Assembly (NCBI GenBank): GCA_016204035.1
Contig: JACQLN010000025.1
Location: forward strand, 1 to 15,533
Direction of reading: 5' to 3'
From: Parcubacteria group bacterium
Lineage (GTDB): Bacteria > Patescibacteriota > Minisyncoccia > JACQLN01
Length of the DNA stretch: 15,533 nt
This document shows, one piece after another, positions 1 to 6,163 of the stretch; within the stretch, counting starts at the first letter, position 1, and each line of letters opens with the position of its first letter. The translations under genes were made by a program, and so were the position numbers. The notes beneath the pieces were generated by a model that had not been told where the DNA came from, made no database searches, and saw only the letters and a list, made by a program, of their open reading frames with translations.

Positions 1-27
1 CGCGATGCCGAGCATGTCTTTGAACAT
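1..27 (-). CDS. 5' end of an unidentified gene, running off the left edge
   Basis: Only nine codons are visible, reading MFKDMLGIA, and the gene continues beyond base 1. The start is well supported. The ATG at 25-27 follows an AAAGGAG Shine-Dalgarno (34-40) with 6-base spacing, and a sigma70-type promoter lies upstream at 111-139 on the same strand. The leader of about 77 nt can fold (see 50-91). The product cannot be identified from nine residues. The strong ribosome site sets this gene apart from most genes in the window and is shared with the genes at 6688-7317 and 10671-13418. Confidence 0.7.
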
Positions 28-49
28 GGTCAGCTCCTTTCGGAATTTT

Positions 50-91
50 GGCTTATCTTTTACCCCGCAGTTTGCGAGGCCCAGACAAGCC
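50..91 (-). promoter_or_regulatory. Structured 5' leader of the left-edge gene
   Basis: Read on the minus strand, GGCUUGUC (84-91) pairs with GAUAAGCC (50-57) over 8 bp including one G-U wobble. Inside it CCUCGCA (73-79) pairs with UGCGGGG (63-69) over 7 bp with an AAC loop. The two helices are separated by UGGG and UAAAA. The fold lies between the predicted transcription start (about 104) and the Shine-Dalgarno (34-40). I compared it by eye with GEMM, preQ1, fluoride and ZTP riboswitches and found no match. It may be a regulatory or mRNA-stabilising leader. Confidence 0.45.
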
Positions 92-110
92 GGTTTAAGG
101 TACTGTGTTA

Positions 111-139
111 AGTATAACAGGTAGCTAGAGGGAAGTCAA
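111..139 (-). promoter_or_regulatory. Sigma70-type promoter of the left-edge gene
   Basis: On the minus strand a -35 TTGACT (134-139) and a -10 TATACT (111-116) are separated by exactly 17 bases (117-133). Each box differs from consensus at one position. The promoter points at the ATG at 25-27 and sits in the gap downstream of the nucleotidyltransferase gene, so it starts an independent transcript. Confidence 0.75.
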
Positions 140-204
140 GGGGTTTTTGTATAATCTACACAAATATTGTGGAATTAGCTAGGTTTTAAGCCATAATCCG
201 TAAA

Positions 205-771
205 CTAATCGGAAATAAACCGGCGCAGCAATTCGGAAACGTTCAGCTTCTCGGCCCATTTATTTAAGTAATCCTTGTCCAAATTTTCTCCGGAAATTTT
301 GAAAACAGATTCAGCGTCTTCCAGATGGCGGCTGGATTGCGATTCTTGATACCACAACAACTTATTCAAAACTAGATCTTCTGGAGATATAAAGTAAACT
401 CTTTGATTTAAGATATCCCGCGCCACCCTTCTTTTCATTCTAAAAACGTCAAAAGAATTTTTCTTTAGAATCCAAAAATCAACTTTCACCCCCGTGTTTC
501 CGTCAATGAAGTTAAATTCACCTTCTCTCAATAATGCCTCGCGCATCGCATCTTTGTCTACATAACCAGTTTCACCTAAAGCATTCAAAGCTGCTTCCAG
601 TTTATCAACATCGGCAACTTTGAATTCTATTAAAATATCTATATCAGCCGTAAATCTTGGCCGTCCCCAAACCAAAACCGCCATACCCCCAGTAATAAAA
701 TACGGAATTTCCAGCCCCTCAAGAATTTGGGCGATTTTGACTAAAAGATGTCTGGGATCTATCTGCTCCAT
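205..771 (-). CDS. Nucleotidyltransferase-fold protein (AbiEii/DUF6036-like)
   Basis: The 188-residue product has the hallmark of the polymerase-beta-like nucleotidyltransferase superfamily. A GG motif in YFITGGMAVLVWGR (about residues 24-37) is followed by a D-I-D pair in FTADIDIL, the usual metal-binding acidic pair. A third acidic position may be the D in VKVDFW near residue 98. The C-terminal part, with SPEDLVLNKLLW and RHLEDAESV, resembles AbiEii/DUF6036-type proteins, which often act as toxins or are linked to abortive infection. It starts inside the end of a small upstream gene (719-922), which suggests translational coupling and a two-gene module. No terminator is obvious after it. 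The fold assignment is confident; a toxin role is inference. Confidence 0.75.
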   Translation of the reverse strand: MEQIDPRHLLVKIAQILEGLEIPYFITGGMAVLVWGRPRFTADIDILIEFKVADVDKLEAALNALGETGYVDKDAMREALLREGEFNFIDGNTGVKVDFWILKKNSFDVFRMKRRVARDILNQRVYFISPEDLVLNKLLWYQESQSSRHLEDAESVFKISGENLDKDYLNKWAEKLNVSELLRRFISD

Positions 772-922
772 AATCTATTTTGCCACCAACCAACTCTTTA
801 GCCAACTGCCACAATTGAGAACCAATTTCCACTTTCCTGTCGGGCGACATTTTCCGAAAAATCCCGTCTTGAATCTCCTGGGCTGTCGGGCGCTTTGATT
901 TAATTTTCGGTTCCATATTCAT
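719..922 (-). CDS. Small helical protein paired with the nucleotidyltransferase
   Basis: A 67-residue charged, mostly helical protein containing PTAQEIQDGIFRKMSPDRK followed by SQLWQLAKELVG. A TTG at 940 would extend it, but the ATG at 920-922 is preferred because an extended -10 lies just upstream (929-937); the ATG at 914-916 is an alternative. The last 53 bases overlap the start of the nucleotidyltransferase gene in another frame. From memory, short proteins with an EIQDxIFRKM-type core precede nucleotidyltransferase genes in other Patescibacteria, which fits an antitoxin or partner. I recognise no named family, so that role is inferred from position. Confidence 0.6.
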   Translation of the reverse strand: MNMEPKIKSKRPTAQEIQDGIFRKMSPDRKVEIGSQLWQLAKELVGGKIDYGADRSQTSFSQNRPNS

Positions 923-928
923 ACCCAG

Positions 929-937
929 ATTGTAACA
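929..937 (-). promoter_or_regulatory. Extended -10 for the small protein/nucleotidyltransferase pair
   Basis: The minus strand reads TG-T-TACAAT, and only six bases (CTGGGT) separate the box from the ATG at 920-922. Initiation about seven bases after the box would fall at the start codon, giving a leaderless mRNA. No clear -35 box is seen, as is usual when an extended -10 is used. Confidence 0.5.
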
Positions 938-991
938 CAAATTTAATAAGGGATTATTTAGAACCTTGCCAAAATAAGTCGGCTCTGTTAG

Positions 992-1027
992 TCTTGAGTT
1001 TTAAGTTATAAGACTTAAGTTTCAAGA
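992..1027. repeat. Imperfect inverted repeat in the spacer before rpsT
   Basis: TCTTGA (992-997) and TTAAGT (1001-1006) are mirrored by ACTTAA (1013-1018) and TCAAGA (1022-1027). The sequence is AT-rich and has no T-tract typical of a terminator. The function is unknown. Confidence 0.4.
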
Positions 1028-1035
1028 TTCATTAT

Positions 1036-1106
1036 GCCCCGTAGTAGAATTTCCGAAAGACGGCTTGGCCGTCTAGTTGGGAAAGTCGGAAATTCACTAA
1101 CAGGGC
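1036..1106. repeat. 71-bp nested inverted-repeat element (MITE/REP-like)
   Basis: The ends are GCCC (1036-1039) and GGGC (1103-1106). Inside, AATTTCCGA (1048-1056) pairs perfectly with TCGGAAATT (1086-1094), and AGACGGC (1058-1064) pairs with GCCGTCT (1068-1074) around a TTG loop. The 17 bases from 1036 match 15 of 17 bases at 13542-13558, upstream of the pilin gene, so part of the element is repeated in this window. The right end abuts the rpsT -10 box. It looks like a small dispersed non-coding element. Confidence 0.6.
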
Positions 1107-1150
1107 TATAATTTTGTAGCTATTCAGCTACGCCTCATAGACAAAATTAT
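1107..1150 (+). promoter_or_regulatory. rpsT -10 box and foldable leader
   Basis: A perfect -10 TATAAT lies at 1107-1112, starting directly after the GGGC end of the inverted-repeat element. I see no good -35 at 17-18 bases. The predicted leader is about 30 nt and has no Shine-Dalgarno. GTAGCT (1116-1121) can pair with AGCTAC (1126-1131). At DNA level ATAATTTTGT (1108-1117) is the exact complement of ACAAAATTAT (1141-1150), which includes the first two bases of the start codon, but most of the left arm lies upstream of the likely transcription start. Confidence 0.5.
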
Positions 1151-1412
1151 GCCAATTAAAAGTTCCGCCAAAAAGGCGCTTAGACAGACCAAAAAACGGA
1201 CTTTGGCCAACCAAGCCGCCGGCTCCGCCATTCGCGATCTGGAAAAAAAGCTGGTTAAAGAAATAACAGCCAAAAAAACGGGTGAGATAAAATCCACCGC
1301 GTCCGCTTTGGTTCAACGCTGGGACAAAGCCGTTAAAAACAACATCATCAGCCGCAACACCGCCAGCCGCAAAAAATCACGCCTTCAAAAAATCATAAAC
1401 AAAATCCTCTAA
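1149..1412 (+). CDS. rpsT: 30S ribosomal protein S20
   Basis: The 87-residue basic protein begins MPIKSSAKKALRQTKKR and ends KKSRLQKIINKIL, the typical bacterial S20 pattern at the typical length. S20 binds 16S rRNA early in small-subunit assembly. The ATG start is the only plausible one and lacks a Shine-Dalgarno. The last 36 bases overlap the 3' end of holA on the other strand (1377-1412), so the two mRNAs are complementary at their tails. Convergent overlap with holA leaves no room for a terminator between the genes. Regulation by leader folding is possible but unproven. Confidence 0.95.
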   Translation: MPIKSSAKKALRQTKKRTLANQAAGSAIRDLEKKLVKEITAKKTGEIKSTASALVQRWDKAVKNNIISRNTASRKKSRLQKIINKIL

Positions 1413-2330
1413 GGCCTCGCGGCCGTCGCGCTGGCCTGTTTTTACGGCCAAATCAATATCCGCTAAATTGTGGTAGATATTTTTTAATTCCCCCGCCGAG
1501 AAGTTTTTTAAGGCCGCTAAAGATTTTTTAGCCACCCAGGGGTTGAGCCCCAGTTTTTTGGCCGCTTCTTCGGAGGAAGCAAATTTAGCCCCGGCCAATT
1601 TAACTAAAATCCTAAACTGCCAAACTACGGCTCCTAAAATTAAAATAGGATCTTCGTTCTTGGCCCATTGATCTTCTAAACCCTTAAGAGCCAGAACGGC
1701 ATTTTTAGCCATCAAAGCGTCGGTAACCTTAAAATTGCTGGAGACAACGTCAAAAACAACACTGCTATCTATATTTGCTTTAGTGATCGCCCCCCGGCCG
1801 TAAGCGGACAATTTTAATATCTCGTTCCAAACATGGTCGGTATCGCAGCCGACGCCGTTTATCAAATAAGCCGCGTCGCCGCGCGTTATTTTTATATTCT
1901 CCCCGGCCGCTTTTTTAAGACACCAATCTATCAGCTTGGGCTGGTCGTAATTTATAAATTTCTCAACTTTGCCTTTTTTATTAAAAAATTCCAGGCGTTT
2001 TTTTAACGCGGCCGAATCGGCCGCCGAAAAATCGTAGCCCACCAAAATAACCTCTTCCGATTTTTCCAAACCGCCAACCGCGCTTAAAATTCCGGCGGTT
2101 TCGTCCCATTTAGATTCCGGAACGGATAAAATTCCCCTTAAAAAAATCAGTTTCTTTTCACTAAACATAGACTGGCTTTCCAGCGCCATTTTTAAGTCGC
2201 CGCAATTTTCTTCCAAATCAAACTTAAAAAAATTAAGCCCGCTCTTAAATTTATTGTGATAGGCCTCTTTGGCTCTGGCCAGTTTTTCCCTAATCAAGAA
2301 AGAATTTTCACCATAGTATAAATAGATCAT
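1377..2330 (-). CDS. holA: DNA polymerase III delta subunit
   Basis: The 317-residue protein starts MIYLYYGENSFLIREKL, the delta-subunit N-terminus, and is close to the usual length of about 340. The C-terminal domain has the family pattern WVAKKSLAALKNFSAGELK followed by LADIDLAVKTGQ. Delta is the clamp-loader wrench that opens the beta clamp. It carries an AAA+ fold without a functional Walker A motif, and none is seen here. No Shine-Dalgarno precedes the ATG. It follows mutM on the same strand across an inverted-repeat spacer (2341-2472) and converges with rpsT, overlapping it by 36 bases. Confidence 0.9.
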   Translation of the reverse strand: MIYLYYGENSFLIREKLARAKEAYHNKFKSGLNFFKFDLEENCGDLKMALESQSMFSEKKLIFLRGILSVPESKWDETAGILSAVGGLEKSEEVILVGYDFSAADSAALKKRLEFFNKKGKVEKFINYDQPKLIDWCLKKAAGENIKITRGDAAYLINGVGCDTDHVWNEILKLSAYGRGAITKANIDSSVVFDVVSSNFKVTDALMAKNAVLALKGLEDQWAKNEDPILILGAVVWQFRILVKLAGAKFASSEEAAKKLGLNPWVAKKSLAALKNFSAGELKNIYHNLADIDLAVKTGQRDGREALEDFVYDFLKA

Positions 2331-2340
2331 AAAAAGTTTT

Positions 2341-2472
2341 CAATTATCAATTTTCAACACTCAATGAATTTTACCTACTCCGCCGAAGCAGCTACTTCGG
2401 CTGCGAAGACCGGGTAAGGATTTAATTATCAAGTATTTGAAAATTAAGCGCTTGATCATTCATTGATAATTG
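2341..2472. repeat. Inverted-repeat element between mutM and holA
   Basis: CAATTATCAA (2341-2350) is matched exactly in reverse complement by TTGATAATTG (2463-2472). TCAATGAAT (2361-2369) is matched by ATTCATTGA (2458-2466), which overlaps the outer arm. In the centre GCCGAAG (2382-2388) and CTTCGGC (2395-2401) form a hairpin. Further AT-rich copies of the TCAA/TTGA words fill the flanks. The spacer has no convincing ORF. It may be a decayed mobile element or a processing site between two cotranscribed genes. Confidence 0.5.
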
Positions 2473-2493
2473 GTGCTTGAAACTTGAAAATTA

Positions 2494-3321
2494 TTAATAT
2501 AGTATCTGGCATTTGGGACAAAAATGACTTGTTCTAGAACCGACTTTGATTGTTTCAACCGTTCCGCCATAAGGGCATTTTGAGCCCTTTTTAGCGTAAA
2601 CCAAGCGTTGGTTAAAATAATCTCCTTTTTTTCCGGCTGGATCGCGGTAATCCTGCCGGGTGGTGCCGCGCAGTTTGATTGATTTTTCCAAAACCCCAAC
2701 CAGCTTGTTAAAAAGCAATTTAAGTTTTTGGGATGGAATTTTTTCGGCGCGGCTTAAGGGGTGTATTTTAGCCAAATACAAGGCCTCGTCGGAATAGATA
2801 TTGCCCACGCCCGCTAAAAATTCCTGATTCAACAAAACAGATTTGATGCGGCCGCGCCTGCCGACAATTCCGTCTAAAAATTCCTGGGACGTTATGACTA
2901 GCGGATCGGGACCCAATTTTTTAATTTCCGGCCGGGCCATCACTTCTCCGCTCTGGCCAACAATTATCCGGCCGAACTTTCTAACATCGGAAAAATAGAG
3001 TTGTGATTTTTTCCCGCCTTTTCCTAATTTTATAAAAAAGTGTATGAAATTTGTTTTTTTGGGCTCGGCCAGCAAGAAGTGCCCGGTCATTTTTAGATGA
3101 ACCGCCATAATATAATCCTCCGAGAGATTAAAAATTATATTCTTGCCCAGCCGGTTGATATTAAGTATCTTGCGCCCAACCAAAATCCGTTTAACCTTGG
3201 GCCAACCGCCGCTTTTAGTAAAATACCTCGGCCAGTCGCTCCAAACACCCTTGATCGTCCAACCGATCAGGCGCTTTTTGAGATCATTGGTAATTGTTTC
3301 TACCTCCGGTAGTTCGGGCAT
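2494..3321 (-). CDS. mutM: Formamidopyrimidine-DNA glycosylase with altered zinc finger
   Basis: Fpg excises oxidised purines such as 8-oxoguanine and nicks the DNA at the resulting abasic site. The start is fixed at the ATG of MPELPEVETI (275 residues), because the catalytic residue is the proline after the initiator Met; a longer frame back to 3357 would bury it. Also seen are the catalytic Glu (MPE), the lysine in VHLKMTGHF, GVGNIYSDEAL with the conserved Asn, and a C-terminal zinc-finger region. The finger reads KCPYGG then SRTSHFCPKCQ. The usual CxxC first knuckle is CxxG here, because the second Cys codon TGC is replaced by GGC. The Arg before the last knuckle is kept. No Shine-Dalgarno is seen; a TGGTAGAAT box about 20 bases upstream may be a promoter. 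Confidence 0.92.
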   Translation of the reverse strand: MPELPEVETITNDLKKRLIGWTIKGVWSDWPRYFTKSGGWPKVKRILVGRKILNINRLGKNIIFNLSEDYIMAVHLKMTGHFLLAEPKKTNFIHFFIKLGKGGKKSQLYFSDVRKFGRIIVGQSGEVMARPEIKKLGPDPLVITSQEFLDGIVGRRGRIKSVLLNQEFLAGVGNIYSDEALYLAKIHPLSRAEKIPSQKLKLLFNKLVGVLEKSIKLRGTTRQDYRDPAGKKGDYFNQRLVYAKKGSKCPYGGTVETIKVGSRTSHFCPKCQILY

Positions 3322-3385
3322 GGTTTTATTACCAGATAAAATTCTACCATAAATCAACGGTACGCTTTAGACAATATCTTTATGT

Positions 3386-3643
3386 TTATTTATATATCTC
3401 GTGTGTGCCTATATTGATAAAATCCAAAGTATTTTTTCCGGAAAAGGCAAACATAATCCTATATGGCCCCGCAACGGTAAAAGACCAATAATTTTTATAT
3501 TGGCCGTGGAGTTTGTGAGTATCCAATCGGGAATCGAAAGGATCAGTTCTAAAAATTTCTTCTCTTTCCAAAGCTTTTTCTTTTATATGCTTTGGCAGTT
3601 TTTTATAGGACTTTCTAAACTTGGATGTGGTTCTTATAACCAT
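3386..3643 (-). CDS. RelE/ParE-family toxin
   Basis: The 85-residue product has the compact RelE/ParE/YafQ pattern: KFRKSYKKLPKHIKEKA, then DPFDSRLDTHKLHG, then WSFTVAGPYRIMFAF, ending in a beta strand with HEIYK. In this family such proteins are mRNA-cleaving ribosome-dependent toxins (RelE) or gyrase poisons (ParE). The sequence looks closer to the RelE/YafQ mRNA-interferase side, with basic and aromatic residues in the expected late strands. It starts six bases after the stop of the small upstream gene, the usual antitoxin-toxin order. The cassette sits between polA and mutM on the same strand. Confidence 0.85.
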   Translation of the reverse strand: MVIRTTSKFRKSYKKLPKHIKEKALEREEIFRTDPFDSRLDTHKLHGQYKNYWSFTVAGPYRIMFAFSGKNTLDFINIGTHEIYK

Positions 3644-3649
3644 ACCGAA

Positions 3650-3841
3650 TTAACCCAAATCGGCCAGTGACCTGACGTTTTTTAGCTTATGTTGTTTTTT
3701 TTCCTTCAAATATATCTTGACCGCGGCATCAGTGTCGTGGATTTCATTTTTGAAAGCCTGTTCAAAATCCAAAAGACGCTCGTATTCCTTACGAGGCACC
3801 ACCACAAAATCTTTGGACCTTACGGCAATTTTAGTTGGCAT
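3650..3841 (-). CDS. Antitoxin of the RelE/ParE-type cassette
   Basis: A 63-residue protein with an N-terminal FVVVPRKEYERLLDFE segment and a charged C-terminal tail ending NVRSLADLG. The first segment resembles the DNA-binding part of Phd/YefM-like antitoxins in Patescibacteria, and the tail is the part expected to wrap the toxin. Position immediately before the toxin and an inverted repeat over its own promoter (3840-3859) support antitoxin and autorepressor roles. Sequence alone would not identify the family firmly. Confidence 0.7.
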   Translation of the reverse strand: MPTKIAVRSKDFVVVPRKEYERLLDFEQAFKNEIHDTDAAVKIYLKEKKQHKLKNVRSLADLG

Positions 3842-3883
3842 ATTTTATATACAAAATATACATTGTTGTGAAATAAAAATCAA
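3840..3883 (-). promoter_or_regulatory. Promoter and operator of the toxin-antitoxin cassette
   Basis: On the minus strand a -35 TTGATT (3878-3883) and a -10 TATATT (3855-3860) are 17 bases apart. The perfect inverted repeat ATATTTT (3840-3846) and AAAATAT (3853-3859) covers most of the -10, the likely start point (about 3848) and the first bases of the antitoxin gene. This is the layout of an autoregulated toxin-antitoxin operon. The leader is at most about seven bases and has no Shine-Dalgarno. The promoter lies just past the polA stop codon. Confidence 0.65.
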
Positions 3884-3885
3884 TT

Positions 3886-6078
3886 TTATATTTTCTTCAA
3901 GTCGCCCCAGTTGGGACCCGTTTCAACCTCCGCCACTATCGGCACCGCCAGTTTGACTACGTTTTCCATAGTGTCTTTGATGATCGGCGCGTATTTTTTA
4001 ACGGCCTCGGCCGCGACTTCAAAAACCAGTTCATCGTGCACCTGCAGAATCATTTTAATGTCTTTTTTAGAACCGATTTTTTTATCCAGTTCCACCATAG
4101 CGGCTTTGACAATGTCGCCGGTGGCCGTGCCTTGAATGGGCATATTGACCGCTTCCCGTTCGGCTGCGGCCCTAAAACCGGGATTGGGTGAATTCAAATC
4201 AATATAGCGCTTGCGGCCCCACAATGTTTCCACGTAGCCCTGGGCGCGCGCTTTGTTTTTTATATCTTTTATAAATTTAGACAAACCCGAAAAATCCGCT
4301 TCGTATTCCCGAATAAATTCCTGGGCTTGGCTTAAACTAAAACCGGAAGATTGAGCAAAGGCGCGCGCGCCCATACCATACAAAACTCCAAAATTCAAAG
4401 TTTTGGCTTCGCGGCGCATTTCTTTGGTAACTTTATCCGCGGGAACGTTGAAAATTTCGGCGGCGGTGCGGGTATGGATGTCTTCGCCTCTTTTGAAAGT
4501 TTCAATCATTTTTTCATCGCCCGACAAGGCCGCCGCCACCCGCAGTTCTATTTGAGAATAATCCGCCGCCAGTATCAGCCAACCCTGGGGAGCCGTAAAA
4601 GCCCGCCTGATTTCCAAACCGTACTCGCCTTTGGTGGGAATGTTTTGCAGATTGGGATTTTCCGAAGACAACCGGCCCGTGACCGCGCCCAACTGCTTAA
4701 AAGTGGTGTGCAACCGGCCGTCTTGCGGACTGACCAATCTGGGCAGTGCTTCCACATAGGTGGATTGGAGCTTGGAAAGTTCCCGCCAACGCAACAGCAA
4801 TGGGAAAATGGGGTGGGTGTCTTTTAATTTTTCCAACTGATCAAAAGCCGTAGAATAAGCTCCTGTCTTTTTTGTTTTTTTGACCTTAACCCCACCCAAA
4901 CCTAACTTTTCAAAAATAATCCGGCCCAGTTCCTGGGTAGAATTTATATTAAACTCCTGGCCGGCCAACTTAAAAACTTCTTGTTTGATCTGGGTCAACT
5001 CCGCGGCGATTTTAGCGGCCAGCGTTTTTAATATCTTAACGTCCAGTAAAATTCCGGTTCGTTCCATTTTCCGCAAAACGGGCCGGACTTCTTTTTCCAG
5101 CTGGTATATTTTTTCCGAAAAAATTCCTTTTTTGTAATATTCTTCCAGTTCATCGCCGATAAGTTGCGTTTGTTCGGGCACGGATTTTTCGTCCCCGCCC
5201 TTAAGATCGTTTAATCGTCCAATCAAACTCTTAAACCCAAACCTAAAAAATAGTTTTTTAATTTTTTCGTCCTCCGCCAAATCAAAAGAGGCCGCTATAA
5301 TATCAAAATTTATCGGCACGTCCCTTTTTATTATGGCCAGCTTCTTGCTTAAAAAGGCCTGGTCTTTATTAACCGACAGTTTTTCAAATAATTTAGGGCT
5401 CTGGGATTTTAATTTATTTAGATTTTGATACAGACTCTCTAAACTGCCGTATTCTTTCAAAAGTGTAATCGCGGTTTTTTCGCCGATACCCGGCACGCCC
5501 GGAATGTTGTCGGACGGGTCGCCCTTCAAACCCTTAAAATCGGCCATTTGCGCGGCACCGAGCCCGTCAAATCTGGCCTTAACAGCCGCTTCGTCGTAAA
5601 TAACCGTATCATTAACGCCTTTTTTTAGGGTATAAACTTTTATATTTTCATCGTCTATTAGCTGCAAGCTGTCCAGATCGCCGGTAACGATAATTTTTTC
5701 CAAATTTTTCTTGTTTTTTAATTTCTCCACCACCGTGCCGATAACGTCGTCGGCTTCGTAACCCTGGCGCTCCAAAACCGGAATGTTGAAAGCGGCCACC
5801 AGTTCTTTAACCAAAGGAAACTGGTTTATAAGCGCGTCGTCGGTAACCGGCCGCTGGGCTTTGTAATCCCGAAACTCTTTATGCCGGAAAGTCGGCCCGG
5901 CCATATCAAAAGCGGCCACCACGTACTGCGGCTTTATTTCTTTCAAAACCCGCATCAGCACGCTGGCAAAGCCGTAAACCGCCTGCACAGCTTCGCCGCC
6001 GGGCGAAGTTAAAACCGGTAGGGCGTGATAAGCGCGGTGAATCAAGGCGTGAGAATCTATAATGACTATTCTTTCCAT
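3886..6078 (-). CDS. polA: DNA polymerase I lacking the 3'-5' exonuclease domain
   Basis: The 730-residue protein fills gaps and removes RNA primers in repair and lagging-strand synthesis. Residues 1 to about 290 are a 5'-nuclease with IIDSHALIHRAYHALP, YEADDVIGTV, VTGDLDSLQ and the helix-hairpin-helix GDPSDNIPGVPGIGEKTA. A linker of roughly 25-30 residues leads straight into the polymerase, which begins near residue 318 (LEKEVRPVLRKMERTGILLD). Polymerase motifs are DYSQIELR near 505 (motif A), RREAKTLNFGVLYG near 555 (motif B) and VHDELVFEV at about 680 (motif C), so all catalytic residues are present. E. coli Pol I has 928 residues; the missing length corresponds to the proofreading domain. 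A 14-bp tandem repeat sits just before the ATG. Confidence 0.95.
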   Translation of the reverse strand: MERIVIIDSHALIHRAYHALPVLTSPGGEAVQAVYGFASVLMRVLKEIKPQYVVAAFDMAGPTFRHKEFRDYKAQRPVTDDALINQFPLVKELVAAFNIPVLERQGYEADDVIGTVVEKLKNKKNLEKIIVTGDLDSLQLIDDENIKVYTLKKGVNDTVIYDEAAVKARFDGLGAAQMADFKGLKGDPSDNIPGVPGIGEKTAITLLKEYGSLESLYQNLNKLKSQSPKLFEKLSVNKDQAFLSKKLAIIKRDVPINFDIIAASFDLAEDEKIKKLFFRFGFKSLIGRLNDLKGGDEKSVPEQTQLIGDELEEYYKKGIFSEKIYQLEKEVRPVLRKMERTGILLDVKILKTLAAKIAAELTQIKQEVFKLAGQEFNINSTQELGRIIFEKLGLGGVKVKKTKKTGAYSTAFDQLEKLKDTHPIFPLLLRWRELSKLQSTYVEALPRLVSPQDGRLHTTFKQLGAVTGRLSSENPNLQNIPTKGEYGLEIRRAFTAPQGWLILAADYSQIELRVAAALSGDEKMIETFKRGEDIHTRTAAEIFNVPADKVTKEMRREAKTLNFGVLYGMGARAFAQSSGFSLSQAQEFIREYEADFSGLSKFIKDIKNKARAQGYVETLWGRKRYIDLNSPNPGFRAAAEREAVNMPIQGTATGDIVKAAMVELDKKIGSKKDIKMILQVHDELVFEVAAEAVKKYAPIIKDTMENVVKLAVPIVAEVETGPNWGDLKKI

Positions 6079-6082
6079 TGGG

Positions 6083-6110
6083 ATAATTTCAAATTTATAA
6101 TTTCAAATTT
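6083..6110. repeat. Perfect 14-bp tandem duplication before polA
   Basis: ATAATTTCAAATTT occurs twice back to back (6083-6096 and 6097-6110), four bases upstream of the polA start codon. The copies are AT-rich, and on the minus strand their junction creates TATAAA, a possible -10. The rest of the 85-base spacer to tsaE is AT-rich and holds nothing else I can support. Confidence 0.7.
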
Positions 6111-6163
6111 TAATTTAATTTCTAAATAATAAACATATAAACTAATTTATTGAGAATTAAAAA

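Noticed and set aside
923..940. TTG start giving a 73-residue version of the small gene
   Set aside because: The extra codons coincide with the predicted -10 box, so they would not be transcribed.
3322..3357. Longer start for mutM
   Set aside because: It would place residues before the MPELPE sequence, whose proline must be N-terminal for catalysis.
4351..4827. 158-codon open frame on the plus strand opposite polA
   Set aside because: It lies wholly within the well-supported polA gene, has no recognisable domain and its composition mirrors the polA codons.
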